A DNA stretch of 64,000 nucleotides from an uncultured Marinomonas sp. Its GTDB lineage: Bacteria; Pseudomonadota; Gammaproteobacteria; Pseudomonadales; Marinomonadaceae. The notes below the pieces were generated by a model that saw nothing but the letters and a program-made list of their open reading frames with translations, was not told where the DNA came from and did no database searches. Shown piece by piece: positions 8,547 to 17,403 of this stretch (the stretch's first letter is position 1; every line of letters starts with the position of its first letter). A program made the translations under genes and the position numbers. The stretch is from assembly GCA_938009755.1 (NCBI GenBank), contig CALLIL010000009.1, forward strand, positions 62,001-126,000, given 5' to 3'.

Positions 8547-8917
8547 GGGTTATGGCCCTGATATTAAATGGAAATATATTGTTATGGGTTAAGTCTAGGA
8601 ATAAAAGCGGTTGATCATTATTTTTATAAAATAAATTTTGAGAGTAGGAAATTTAATATTGTATTAAACCTACAATTTCTGGGTATTTTTCGGCTAATTG
8701 CCAATAAAAATGCCTCATAATATGACAAAATCGACTTTCATAGCACTGGCTTAGTGCGGCGATCATTCATAGTTTTTTCCTTTTTACTTCTAATAAATAT
8801 CATACTATGCACTTGGAAGTGTTGCTCTTAAACTGTTTTTAAGCGTTGGTAAATCGTTAAGAATTTTTATAACAAAATCGACTTACTAATAACGATAAAC
8901 ACAATTGGAACGACACT
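8547..8917. other. Intergenic region upstream of the TRAP-nitrilase cluster
   Basis: About 370 AT-rich bases without a credible ORF, holding the divergent promoters of the FrnE-like gene and the TAXI gene. The only distinct structure seen is a 13-base direct repeat (listed separately). No clear -10/-35 pair or terminator could be assigned. Confidence 0.5.
8725..8884. repeat. 13-base direct repeat ACAAAATCGACTT, two copies
   Basis: ACAAAATCGACTT occurs at 8725-8737 and again at 8872-8884, 147 bases apart, the second copy 33 bases before the TAXI start codon. Copies at this spacing on one face of the same promoter region suggest a regulator-binding site, possibly for the LysR protein at 13016-13918, or may be chance in an AT-rich stretch. 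Confidence 0.35.
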
Positions 8918-9943
8918 ATGAAATATATTGTTAAAAGTACATTTACAGTCTTTGTCTCAGCTCTGTTCTTACTGACCACCTCTTTATCTGCTACGGCAGC
9001 ACCTAAAAAACTGGATATTTTAATATCGCCTTCAGGCTCTGGTCCTTACCTTGCTTGGGCCACTATGCAAAACTACGCGAGTGACTATACCGATAAGATT
9101 GCGCCGATGGCGGTTGAAACCCCTGGTTTTACTTATAATGTTCGCTACTTAGCTTCTTCTCCACAGCTTTGGAAAAATACTATTATTGGCTCAGGGCAAG
9201 TTGTTGAGTGGGCAGCAAAAGAAGGTATATCGCCTTTCTTTCCTAAACCAATGGAAGCGGTGAAGGATTTTCGTGCTCTAGGAGTAATGAGTCGTACCAG
9301 CAATATGTTTGTGACTCTGGATCCATCTATTAAGAGTAAGGATGACTTTGTTGGTAAGCGTGTCGCTGTTGGTTTGCTGACACAAAATGAATGGGGCATG
9401 CATCAGCGCATGATGCTTGATGGTTGGGGTATAACCAAAAAATTGAAATCTTTTGATGCATTAGGCCCAGCTCAAAATATCAATGCTCTTTTAGACGGTA
9501 AGGCCGATATTGGTACGCTGACGACTCACAGTAATCGTGATTTCAGTTTCACTTTGCAAGCAGGCCCGTTTAAAACCTTAGAAAGTGCTGGTAGAGAATA
9601 TGCTTTTATCGATATTGATAAAAAAGACATCCAGTCTTATATCGACAAAACAGGTGCCCCTTTTAGCATACAAACTTTGCCTGCAAACACAGTAGCCAAT
9701 CAGCCTGAACCGGTGACGAGTTTTGGTAATTATACTTTGTTGTCTGTACACAAGAGCTTCCCTGAGGAAGACGCTTATGAGATGACAAAGCTATGGCTTA
9801 AATCTGGTATTAAATTAGGCGAATACAGCGCAATTGCCAAAATATGGGATGAAGATACCATTGCAACTATCGCTAAAATTGGGCCAGAAAACATTCACCC
9901 TGGTGCGCTTCGAGCTTATAAAGAATTTGGGCTTATAAAATAA
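8918..9943 (+). CDS. TAXI-type TRAP transporter periplasmic solute-binding protein
   Basis: A 341-aa secreted receptor. A signal peptide is clear: positively charged start MKYIVKSTFTVFV, hydrophobic core LFLLTTSLS and cleavage near ATA-APKK. The mature part has the TAXI-family features: the early ISPSGSGPYLAWATMQNYA segment, SNMFVTLDPSIKSKDDFVGKR and GPAQNINALLDGKADIG. These receptors feed tripartite ATP-independent symporters of the DctQM-fusion type, which is encoded next. Ligands of most TAXI proteins are unknown; glutamate, 2-oxoglutarate and aromatic acids have been reported for relatives. The position with a nitrilase suggests a nitrile or the carboxylate made from it. Confidence 0.9.
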   Translation: MKYIVKSTFTVFVSALFLLTTSLSATAAPKKLDILISPSGSGPYLAWATMQNYASDYTDKIAPMAVETPGFTYNVRYLASSPQLWKNTIIGSGQVVEWAAKEGISPFFPKPMEAVKDFRALGVMSRTSNMFVTLDPSIKSKDDFVGKRVAVGLLTQNEWGMHQRMMLDGWGITKKLKSFDALGPAQNINALLDGKADIGTLTTHSNRDFSFTLQAGPFKTLESAGREYAFIDIDKKDIQSYIDKTGAPFSIQTLPANTVANQPEPVTSFGNYTLLSVHKSFPEEDAYEMTKLWLKSGIKLGEYSAIAKIWDEDTIATIAKIGPENIHPGALRAYKEFGLIK

Positions 9944-10005
9944 GAGGCCTTTGCACGACGAATGAGTGTGCTAATACTTTTTTAAAATAAGCTAGAGCTC
10001 TGATT

Positions 10006-11910
10006 ATGTTAGAAAAAAGTTCAATAATGACACGACTTAGTCATTGGCTTTTATGGACGGTGGGAGGGTTACTTCTCACCTATCATATGGTCACTCTTTG
10101 GGTCAGTCTGCATGGTGCAATGAAGCACTACACAATACATTTAACAGCGATACTCATTCTTGGTGCGCTGTTAATTCTGAAGAATTATTCTGGCGATAAG
10201 TCCTTATCAAAAACGATTGATCTTGTGGCCTCGCTGATCAGCTTAGTGCTTGCAACAGGCGCGGGTGTTTTCCTTTACACAAATGCTGAGATATTAGAAA
10301 TCACGCAACCTTTTGTTACTGATGAAGCACTTATTGCTGGTGCATGTCTTATCACAGCGGTTGTTTTGATTACGTGGCGTATGTGGGGAGCGACGATAGC
10401 GTTTGTCTGCTTAATCAGTGCTGCTTATATGACGTTTGGGCATTTGTTACCAGAGTCTTTAGCGTCACGTCAGCAGCCATTAAATGTGGCGATTAGCTTT
10501 CTGAGTGGTATCGGCGGGCCTCGTGGCGTGCTCAATTATATGCCTTTATCCGCTGATATGATTTTCTTATTGCTTGTTTATGGTGGACTGCTGCATGGTA
10601 CGCGAGTCATTGATACCTTTGGCGAACTGGGTCAAGCGATTGGTTTAATTGTTAAAGGGGGAGTCGCTTATTCGGCAGTGGTTGCTAGTACATTAATTGG
10701 CATGGTAACCGGTCAGGCGATTAGTAATATTGCACTGTCTGGTGTTATGACGATTCCCACCATGAAGAAGAATGGATTCACTGCTAATGAAGCGGGTGCC
10801 ATTGAGGTAATGGCCTCAACAGGAAGTCAGTTGCTGCCTCCTATTATGGGGTTGGGCGCTTTCTTAATGGCGGTGATACTGGGTGTCTCATACATTGAAG
10901 TGGTGATTGCTGGGCTGATTCCAGGCTTGCTGTATATGTTTGCCATTGGCATTGCCTTGTACAGTTTAGTGGGTCATAAACCTCGTGCCGCTTCAGAAAA
11001 ATACACGATTAATTGGCACAAAATTGGTTGGACTCTGCCTTCATTTATTCTGTCTTTTATCGTCTTGATTACTCTTTTGGTATTGCGTTATTCGCCTGCT
11101 ATGGCTGGTTTTTGGGGAGGGTCTCTGGTTGTCTTGCTGTCCTTTTTCCGCCCAGCGGAATATCGCCCCAATATTAAAGAGTTGTTACAAGGTTGTCTGA
11201 CGGGATTAGAGACAGCAATACAGTTGACTGTTGTACTTGCGGCTATTGGGCTGGTTGTACAAACCTTAACAACAACAGGACTTGGCGTGTCGGCAGGACA
11301 TCTTATTTCTGTTTACACAGACGGCAATATTATCATTGCTCTTATGATCGGTATGGCGGTTTCTCTTGTGGTTGGTATGGGGTTGCCCACACCTGCGGCT
11401 TATGCCTTGATTGCAATTATTGTGGTTCCTGGGTTAATTGATGCTGGCTTGTCGCCAATGGCGGCGAATATGTATGGTTTTTACTTTGCTATTTTCTCAG
11501 CTCTTACACCACCGGTTGCCGTTGGCATTTTAGTAGCGGCGAGAATATCGGGTGGCAGCTTTATGGGCAGTGCTCTTGAAGCGGCTAAACTGGGCAGTTG
11601 TGCCTTATTAGTGCCTTTTGTTTTTGTTTCCATTCCTAGTGTTTTAGACCCTGCGAACATGACTGCAACGGCGGCGTTTGGGCTGGTCGTGTTTTTATGC
11701 GCGTCTGTTTTAACCGCTGGTGTGATTTATGGGGCCATCGGGCAGCCACTTAGTGCAAGAGAACGCTGTATTTATGGGTTAACTGGCCCATTACCTTTGA
11801 TCCTCTATTTGCTAACGCACAATGTCTGGGTCGGCCTTATTCCTATTATCACCATTATGGTCAGAGTGCTGTTAATGCGTCGCAAGAAAGTGGCGAGCGC
11901 CGTTAATTAA
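10006..11910 (+). CDS. TRAP transporter fused permease (DctQM)
   Basis: A 634-aa polytopic inner-membrane protein with roughly 16-18 hydrophobic helices. It joins the small 4-helix DctQ-like part (residues 1-170) to the large 12-helix DctM part, as is usual for TAXI-linked systems. Typical DctM motifs include GMVTGQAISNIALSGVMTIP, EVMASTGSQLLPPIMGLGAF, VGMGLPTPAAYALIAIIVVP and FSALTPPVAVGILVAARI. It starts 62 bases after the receptor gene and is followed 28 bases later by the nitrilase gene, so the three form one transcription unit. Transport is driven by ion gradients. Confidence 0.93.
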   Translation: MLEKSSIMTRLSHWLLWTVGGLLLTYHMVTLWVSLHGAMKHYTIHLTAILILGALLILKNYSGDKSLSKTIDLVASLISLVLATGAGVFLYTNAEILEITQPFVTDEALIAGACLITAVVLITWRMWGATIAFVCLISAAYMTFGHLLPESLASRQQPLNVAISFLSGIGGPRGVLNYMPLSADMIFLLLVYGGLLHGTRVIDTFGELGQAIGLIVKGGVAYSAVVASTLIGMVTGQAISNIALSGVMTIPTMKKNGFTANEAGAIEVMASTGSQLLPPIMGLGAFLMAVILGVSYIEVVIAGLIPGLLYMFAIGIALYSLVGHKPRAASEKYTINWHKIGWTLPSFILSFIVLITLLVLRYSPAMAGFWGGSLVVLLSFFRPAEYRPNIKELLQGCLTGLETAIQLTVVLAAIGLVVQTLTTTGLGVSAGHLISVYTDGNIIIALMIGMAVSLVVGMGLPTPAAYALIAIIVVPGLIDAGLSPMAANMYGFYFAIFSALTPPVAVGILVAARISGGSFMGSALEAAKLGSCALLVPFVFVSIPSVLDPANMTATAAFGLVVFLCASVLTAGVIYGAIGQPLSARERCIYGLTGPLPLILYLLTHNVWVGLIPIITIMVRVLLMRRKKVASAVN

Positions 11911-11938
11911 AACTATTTAATAAGAGATTTAAAATTCA

Positions 11939-12994
11939 ATGACTTCACATACAACTAAAAAAAACATCGTTCGAGTGGCGGCAGCTCATGTTTCTTCTGA
12001 GTTTTTCGACCCTGCTGGTGGCGTGACGAAAGCCATCAAATATTTAACGGAAGCCGCTCAAGCGGGGGCGGAATTAATTGTGTTTCCCGAAAGTTTTATT
12101 CCTGGGTTTCCGATTTGGAACGCGCTGTCTAGCCCAATCACAGGGCATGAGAACTTTGTGAAATTTGCGGCGGCGTCGTTACGTGTTGATGGGCCAGAAA
12201 TCAAAGCCATTGCCAGTGCCGCAGCACAACAGAAAATATCTGTTTCGCTTGGCTTTTCAGAGGTTGCTGACTATTCCGCTGGGTGTTTATGGAACGCCAC
12301 GGTTTTGATTGATGCACAAGGTGTTATTGTGAATCATCATCGTAAATTAGTGCCGACTTTTTATGAAAAATTAACATGGAGTCGAGGTGACGGAGCAGGT
12401 TTGTCTGTTGTTGATATGCCGATAGGGCGAGTGGGCGGTTTGATTTGTGGGGAAAATGGTAACCCTCTTTCACGTTATACGCTGATGGCACAAGGGGAAG
12501 AGATTCATTGTGCTAATTACCCGCCTATTTGGCCATTCAAAGACCCACGTAAATCAGAGCCTTATGACTTAGCGGATGCCATTCGTGTGCGTGCTGCTGC
12601 TCATTGTTTTGAAGCAAAAGTGTTTACTATTGTTTCGTCTGGCTTTTTAACGGATGAGAATTTGTCCTTAGTATGCAATGACGATGAAGCCACCGCCATT
12701 CTTGAAAACTCGCCACGGTCAGCGTCCATGATCGTCATGCCGAATGGATTGACTTTAGGCAATACCTTGTCTGATCGTGAAGGGCTTGTATTGGCTGATA
12801 TTGATGTCAGTAGTTTGGTTGAATTAAAGCAACATCATGATATGGCGGGTTATTACAATCGACATGATGTCTTCCATGTTTCGGTGAATCGCTCTCGACA
12901 AAAGCCATTACATGACGTGGTGGATCAAGGCGCAAACGGTTCGGCTCCTATGATCCATACAAGTCTGCAAGAAAGTTTGGATTCTATTAATTAG
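11939..12994 (+). CDS. Nitrilase-family carbon-nitrogen hydrolase
   Basis: A 351-aa cytosolic hydrolase of the nitrilase branch, which converts R-CN to the acid and ammonia. The Glu-Lys-Cys triad is visible: Glu in IVFPESFIPGFPIW, Lys in NHHRKLVPTFYEKLTW and Cys170 in GGLICGENGNPLSRY. FPIWNALSSP and the length match aliphatic or arylaceto-nitrilases rather than amidases. The usual C-W-E-N/H around the cysteine is here C-G-E-N, which may shift specificity. Codons 7-9 contain a run of eight A (11957-11964), a possible Hfq/Crc recognition tract. It ends the transporter operon and is convergent with the LysR gene. Confidence 0.88.
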   Translation: MTSHTTKKNIVRVAAAHVSSEFFDPAGGVTKAIKYLTEAAQAGAELIVFPESFIPGFPIWNALSSPITGHENFVKFAAASLRVDGPEIKAIASAAAQQKISVSLGFSEVADYSAGCLWNATVLIDAQGVIVNHHRKLVPTFYEKLTWSRGDGAGLSVVDMPIGRVGGLICGENGNPLSRYTLMAQGEEIHCANYPPIWPFKDPRKSEPYDLADAIRVRAAAHCFEAKVFTIVSSGFLTDENLSLVCNDDEATAILENSPRSASMIVMPNGLTLGNTLSDREGLVLADIDVSSLVELKQHHDMAGYYNRHDVFHVSVNRSRQKPLHDVVDQGANGSAPMIHTSLQESLDSIN

Positions 12995-13015
12995 GCGAAC
13001 TTTTACTGTCATGAC

Positions 13016-13918
13016 TTATTGAGTCTTCTCGAAAAACTCCACCACATGTGCGGCAAAAATCTCAGCAATACGCCGAGGTTTTAGCCGCCGATAATGAATC
13101 AACACAATATTGAGAGGGTCTACTTTATCCCTGATTGGCTTAATGACGACTTTGTTTCCATTATAAGTGGTTGCAGATTTTGGCTCTAAGTTTAAGACTG
13201 AAACCCCTAAGCCGCTGGCAACAAAGGTTCTTACTGTTTCAAATAAGGTGGTCCGATAGCGAATATTAGGAATCAATTTCTTTTTTGCGAACAGTGATAA
13301 AAAGTAGTTATTCGTATGGGGCAAATCCATTAACACAAAAGGACGCTGAACAAGCTCTTTAAGTTGCACATCTTCTTGTGAGGCTAACGGATCATTGGCA
13401 GGTAATAAGGCATAAGGCTCTCGGGCAACAATGTGTTTTGTGTTCATGGATTTGGGGACGTCTAGATCAAACGTTAAAGCCAATTCCGCTTTACCACTAC
13501 TAAGGGCATCAAAAATAGCCGATTGGTCTAAATCGTGAATATGGATGTTAATGTCAGGGTATTTTTCCGCGAACGTTCGGATGATTTCTGATAAATAATG
13601 GGAGCCTATATTAAGAAAACAGGCGATAGAAAGGTTGCCTCTAAGTTGTGAACTGACTGCGCTGGCGGCCACTCGAAAGGATTCTGCATGTCTTATCAGT
13701 ATTCTGGCTTCTTCTAAAACTTTGATACCTTGTGCAGTTAAGCGAATGCCTTTTGAGGGGTAGCGTACAAAAAGTTGTAGATCGAGCGTTTCCTCTATTT
13801 CTACGATGGCAGCGGAAATACTGGGTTGTGATATATGCAGTTTGTTTGCTGCCTCAGATAGACTGCCACATTCGGCTGCTGCGATAAAATAGCGAAGGGG
13901 GCGTAGTTTTATGTCCAT
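13016..13918 (-). CDS. LysR-family transcription regulator
   Basis: A 300-aa regulator with an N-terminal winged helix (LRYFIAAAECGSLSEAANKLHISQPSISAAI) and a C-terminal periplasmic-binding-protein-like effector domain. Its stop lies 22 bases from the nitrilase stop (convergent), and it is divergent from the TauE/SafE gene at 14107. LysR proteins usually act on a divergent promoter, so the TauE/SafE gene is the most direct target; the TRAP-nitrilase operon is a likely second one. The effector is unknown, plausibly the imported nitrile or its acid. Confidence 0.92.
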   Translation of the reverse strand: MDIKLRPLRYFIAAAECGSLSEAANKLHISQPSISAAIVEIEETLDLQLFVRYPSKGIRLTAQGIKVLEEARILIRHAESFRVAASAVSSQLRGNLSIACFLNIGSHYLSEIIRTFAEKYPDINIHIHDLDQSAIFDALSSGKAELALTFDLDVPKSMNTKHIVAREPYALLPANDPLASQEDVQLKELVQRPFVLMDLPHTNNYFLSLFAKKKLIPNIRYRTTLFETVRTFVASGLGVSVLNLEPKSATTYNGNKVVIKPIRDKVDPLNIVLIHYRRLKPRRIAEIFAAHVVEFFEKTQ

Positions 13919-14106
13919 AACTTTTCCTAACGACGTTGATACGGTGATGTGTTTCTAGTCGTTGTTATTTGATAAGAAAGTGATAACGTTTTGTATCGGA
14001 AAATTTTGCATTATTTATGCCATATTTACTGTGGAAAAGTGATGTTTATTTCTGCTGATACGCCGTCTTACATAGTCTCTTATTTGAATTTTTAGTCGAG
14101 TGTTTT

Positions 14107-14856
14107 ATGCAAGATGTTTCTATATGGCTTCTCTTAGTATTTATCTTAGGAAGTTATGTTCAAAGTATAACAGGGTTTGCTTTTGGCCTGATTGTTATGA
14201 GCGTTGTGGGGCTATTTTCACTGGTGCCATTAGACATTGCTGCGTTTGCTGTCAGCGTGTTGAGTATGACCAATGCGGCGACGGGGTTATATGGCGGTGC
14301 TTGGAAGCAGGTTAACGCAAAGAATTTGCTTGCATTCTTTATCTCTTCTACGCCAATGATCGTTATTGGTGTGTATTTGCTGGATTATTTTGGTAAGAAT
14401 GCATTGAATTGGTTGCAGCTTTTTTTGGGTATTACCATTATTTTGGCTTGTTTGATGAGTTTGGTAAAACCTAAGAAAAGTACTCAGCCTTCAGGCTCTT
14501 CGGGGTATTTTGTATTTGGTGCTCTTTCGGGAATACTTGGCGGTTTGTTTTCGACCGCAGGGCCGCCTATTTCGTATTTTATGTACCGCCAACCTATTTC
14601 TATTGAGGTTATCCGTTCTACCTTGTTGAGTGTTTTCTTTGTTTCCAATGTACTACGAATAACGATCATGGGAGGCAGTGGACAAATTACTACGCCAATG
14701 GTTTGGATTAGTTTAATCGGCTTCCCTTGCGTTGTGATTACAGCGCTATTAGCCAAGCGTTATCCACCAAAAATATCCCCTCAAATAATCAAGCGTATCG
14801 CTTTGGCTTTGTTGCTTTTTTCTGGTGTGAGTTTGTCATTGAAGGCATTGCTTTAG
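14107..14856 (+). CDS. TauE/SafE-family membrane permease
   Basis: A 249-aa protein with about eight hydrophobic helices and the TauE/SafE signature regions: QSITGFAFGLIVMSVVGLF in the first repeat and GALSGILGGLFSTAGPPISY in the second. Family members export or import sulfite, sulfoacetate and other small organic anions; assignments by similarity are weak. It stands divergent to the LysR gene and convergent to the oxygenase gene, with a bidirectional terminator between. Within this cluster it may export a waste anion. Confidence 0.87.
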   Translation: MQDVSIWLLLVFILGSYVQSITGFAFGLIVMSVVGLFSLVPLDIAAFAVSVLSMTNAATGLYGGAWKQVNAKNLLAFFISSTPMIVIGVYLLDYFGKNALNWLQLFLGITIILACLMSLVKPKKSTQPSGSSGYFVFGALSGILGGLFSTAGPPISYFMYRQPISIEVIRSTLLSVFFVSNVLRITIMGGSGQITTPMVWISLIGFPCVVITALLAKRYPPKISPQIIKRIALALLLFSGVSLSLKALL

Positions 14857-14895
14857 TTGGCAATCAGGTAGGCGGAAACGTTCATAAAGGACCAT

Positions 14896-14925
14896 AAAAA
14901 AGGCACTCATTAGAGTGCCTTTTTT
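14896..14925. terminator. Bidirectional intrinsic terminator
   Basis: AAAAAAGGCACTC-ATTA-GAGTGCCTTTTTT: a 7-base GC-containing stem with an A-run before and a T-run after, placed between the convergent TauE/SafE and oxygenase genes, so it can stop both transcripts. Confidence 0.9.
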
Positions 14926-14943
14926 CATAAACAGAGAGCGGTA

Positions 14944-15783
14944 TTAAATAACCCCAAGCTCTACTAAACGCTCATGTAGATAACTTTGAGCTGTGTAGCG
15001 ATCAGACAACACCACTTCTGGTTTTGGGTGCAGGAACAACGGCAAAGAAATGCGGGATTTTGTCTTGTCTGCGCCATCAGGGTTGATCACTCGATGGGAC
15101 GTTGATGGGAAGTGTCCGCCTGATGCTTCTTGTAACATATCGCCAATATTGACGATCAAAGTTCCGAAATCGCAAGGCACGTCCATCCAAGAACCATCTT
15201 TTGCTTGTACTTGCAAACCGGGTTCGTTAGCGGAAGGTAAGATAGTCAGTAGGTTGATGTCTTCATGCGCGCCAGCACGAATAGCACCTAATTCTTCATC
15301 ACCTTTCAATGGCGGATAATGCAATACGCGCAACAAGGTTTGGTCGCTGTTCTCGACCATGCTTGAAAGAGATTGCGTGTAGTTTTTAGCAATGTCAGCG
15401 GGTGTGTATTTTTCCACCCAAGCCAATAATTCAGCCGCTAAGCCCGTGGCTTCAGAGTAATATTGGTCGAGTAGTGCGCGCTTGTCTTCTGGGCACTGTC
15501 CCCAAGGGTAGTAATGGAAATACTCTTTGATGTCTTTTTTCGTATGACCTTTTGCTGTTTCAGACACGTCTGGCGGGAAAAAGCCGTCTTGTGTGCCAAC
15601 GTTATAACGGTAATCGTATTTTGATTCGTTATCGAAAAAGGTTTGCCATTCAGCGTAAATTGCACTGACCAAGGCTTTTTGGATTGGGTGATTTTTTAAA
15701 ACGCCAAAGCCCGTCTCGTGTAGTGATTTGACGAAGTCTTCTTGTGCGGTTGCGCTTGTGTAGTCGATTGCTTGTAGTTGCAT
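14944..15783 (-). CDS. 2-oxoglutarate/Fe(II)-dependent oxygenase, isopenicillin-N-synthase fold
   Basis: A 279-aa non-haem iron enzyme. The metal triad is visible as His and Asp in RAGAHEDINLLTILPS and the second His in FPSTSHRVINP; the R-x-S pair for 2-oxoglutarate or substrate appears as KSRISLPLFLHP. The start is ATG at 15781-15783 (MQLQAIDYTSATAQEDF). The family spans ethylene-forming enzyme, flavanone-type hydroxylases and clavaminate-related oxidases, so the reaction cannot be named. A possible 51-aa ORF lies just upstream on the same strand. It may belong with the neighbouring nitrilase/TRAP genes. Confidence 0.88.
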   Translation of the reverse strand: MQLQAIDYTSATAQEDFVKSLHETGFGVLKNHPIQKALVSAIYAEWQTFFDNESKYDYRYNVGTQDGFFPPDVSETAKGHTKKDIKEYFHYYPWGQCPEDKRALLDQYYSEATGLAAELLAWVEKYTPADIAKNYTQSLSSMVENSDQTLLRVLHYPPLKGDEELGAIRAGAHEDINLLTILPSANEPGLQVQAKDGSWMDVPCDFGTLIVNIGDMLQEASGGHFPSTSHRVINPDGADKTKSRISLPLFLHPKPEVVLSDRYTAQSYLHERLVELGVI

Positions 15784-16335
15784 GTGGGTTGCCTCTTTCT
15801 ATCTATATCATTTTAGTTGTGTGTGAGAATAAAAATAATAAAAAGAAAGCTATGACGACCAACCACTGTGGAAAAAGTAACGCAAATCTACGGTTTCCGC
15901 TTGATAATGCTGTGTCCATTGCGCCAATGTCATTTTCTCCAGACGAGCCAATAGCGCGACCAGTGTCGAGTTACCTTGTGCGTTTGTTGATGAAATGAGG
16001 CGCATTGTTTTTGTGATTTCCAGCGTTTTTTAATCAATGTTTGACCAAGAGGACAATACTGTAGTTTACTGTTTGAATGTTGTTTTTTGAAGTGGCTCTG
16101 TAAAAAATCTTTATTTAACAGCGTTTAAACTCTAGTTTACTCTATACTGCGTTATGTGATTGTACTTCTGACATTGCTTTTTATCTTCTTTTTGGTTGTC
16201 TGTTTTACCTCGTTTTTGAGGCTTGAGATCGTTTCTTTGTTCCGCGTTTGTAATTAGTTTTAACAGCTCAGCACTTTTTAAACCGATCTGTATTGGCGCG
16301 ATGTTGGCGCTTTTTTATTCATTTAAAGAGGGTTC
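15784..16335. other. Intergenic region between the oxygenase gene and yqgE
   Basis: About 550 bases with divergent promoters expected. Apart from the possible 51-aa ORF (15850-16005), I see a nine-base direct repeat TAGTTTACT at 16072-16080 and 16133-16141 and a candidate -10 TATACT at 16143-16148 without a matching -35. Nothing else can be assigned. Confidence 0.45.
15850..16005 (-). CDS. Possible small protein of 51 aa, unknown
   Basis: An open frame from ATG 16003-16005 to TAG 15850-15852 on the strand of the oxygenase gene and 66 bases upstream of it. The peptide begins MRLISSTNAQGNST, has a helical middle (LVALLARLEKMTLAQW) and ends DLRYFFHSGWSS. It is not low-complexity and its composition looks protein-like, but there is no good ribosome-binding site and I do not recognise it. 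It could be a short co-transcribed gene or the tail of a decayed one; in-frame codons continue eight positions upstream of the ATG to a stop. Confidence 0.3.
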   Translation of the reverse strand: MRLISSTNAQGNSTLVALLARLEKMTLAQWTQHYQAETVDLRYFFHSGWSS

Positions 16336-16908
16336 ATGACTATGAATGCATTTTTCGATTCTTTTAAAAACCATTTTCTTATTTCCATGCCGCATCTCGA
16401 TGATCCACACTTTGAACACACCGTGATTTATCTTTGCGAACATTCTGTTGAAGGTGCAATGGGGATTGTGATTAATCGACCTTCTAATGTGGATTTTACT
16501 GAATTAGCTGATTACCTAAAAATGAACATCACGGATTCTAATGTGGCGGCAGAGCCTATTTATACTGGCGGGCCAGTGGAAGCCGAGCGTGGTTTTATCT
16601 TGCATACAGCGGATAAAAAATGGGACAACACGTTAACCGTGACCAATGAAATTTCTTTGTCAGCCTCATTAGAAGCGTTGGAAGACATTGCAAAAGGCAA
16701 TGGTCCAGAGTCTTTCCTCATTACATTAGGTTGTGCTGGATGGGACGGTGGACAATTAGAAACGGAAATTGCAAACAATGATTGGCTAGTATGTGAGGCG
16801 GATTTAGACGTATTATTCAATACACCAAGTGACATGCAGTTTACCGCCGCGACTCAAGTGTTGGGCATTGACATGGCACGACTCTCACCGGATATAGGAC
16901 ATGGTTAA
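16336..16908 (+). CDS. yqgE: YqgE/AlgH family protein (UPF0301)
   Basis: A 190-aa conserved protein. It starts near ATG 16336 (second ATG at 16342) after AAAGAGGG. Family hallmarks are the opening FLISMPHLDDPHFEHTVIYL, then HSVEGAMGIVINRPS, GGPVEAERGFILH and LITLGCAGWDGGQLE. The fold is known but the biochemical function is not; in Pseudomonas the relative AlgH affects alginate and virulence gene expression. The stop codon directly abuts the ruvX start, so expression is coupled; yqgE-ruvX-pyrR-pyrB order is shared with Pseudomonas. Confidence 0.95.
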   Translation: MTMNAFFDSFKNHFLISMPHLDDPHFEHTVIYLCEHSVEGAMGIVINRPSNVDFTELADYLKMNITDSNVAAEPIYTGGPVEAERGFILHTADKKWDNTLTVTNEISLSASLEALEDIAKGNGPESFLITLGCAGWDGGQLETEIANNDWLVCEADLDVLFNTPSDMQFTAATQVLGIDMARLSPDIGHG

Positions 16909-17364
16909 ATGACAGCGTCTACAACAGACAGTCAAACAAAGCCCAATACAGTTCGCTCTGTATTGGGCTTTGATTTTGGTACCACACGAATGGGTGTGGC
17001 CATTGGGCAAACAATCACAGGAACAGCGCAACCGCTTGATCCGATTAAAGCAAAAGACGGTATTCCGAACTGGGACGACATAACCAAGATTGTAAAGGAA
17101 TGGCAACCTGATGCCTTTGTGGTTGGTTTGCCATTAGATATGGATGGCGAAGAAAATGAAATGTGCCAGCGGGCGCGTAAATTCGCCAAACGATTGCATG
17201 GACGTTTTAACCTCCCTTACCATATGATGGATGAAAGGTTGTCTTCTTATGAAGCAAAAGGGCAGGTAATTGCGCGTGGTGGTAATCGTAATTTTAAAGA
17301 CAACTCTGTGGATGGTTTAGCAGCACAGATGATTGTCGAAACGTGGTTTTCAGAACTTTTGTAG
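16909..17364 (+). CDS. ruvX: Putative pre-16S rRNA nuclease / Holliday junction resolvase-like protein
   Basis: A 151-aa RNase H-fold protein (YqgF/RuvX). The fold's catalytic acidic residues lie in VLGFDFGTTRMGVAIGQTIT, VVGLPLDMDGEENEM, MMDERLSSYEA and the C-terminal DGLAAQMIVETW. E. coli YqgF takes part in 5' processing of pre-16S rRNA and other bacterial relatives cut branched DNA. The ATG follows the yqgE TAA without a gap. Between it and pyrR are 39 bases. Confidence 0.95.
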   Translation: MTASTTDSQTKPNTVRSVLGFDFGTTRMGVAIGQTITGTAQPLDPIKAKDGIPNWDDITKIVKEWQPDAFVVGLPLDMDGEENEMCQRARKFAKRLHGRFNLPYHMMDERLSSYEAKGQVIARGGNRNFKDNSVDGLAAQMIVETWFSELL

Positions 17365-17403
17365 ACCATAACAATGTAGATTTAAAACAGGGTGTGAATT
17401 CTG

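Noticed and set aside
15744-15998. 84-aa plus-strand ORF upstream of yqgE
   Set aside because: It crosses the oxygenase start and reads as a shadow; the opposite-strand 51-aa frame is more protein-like.
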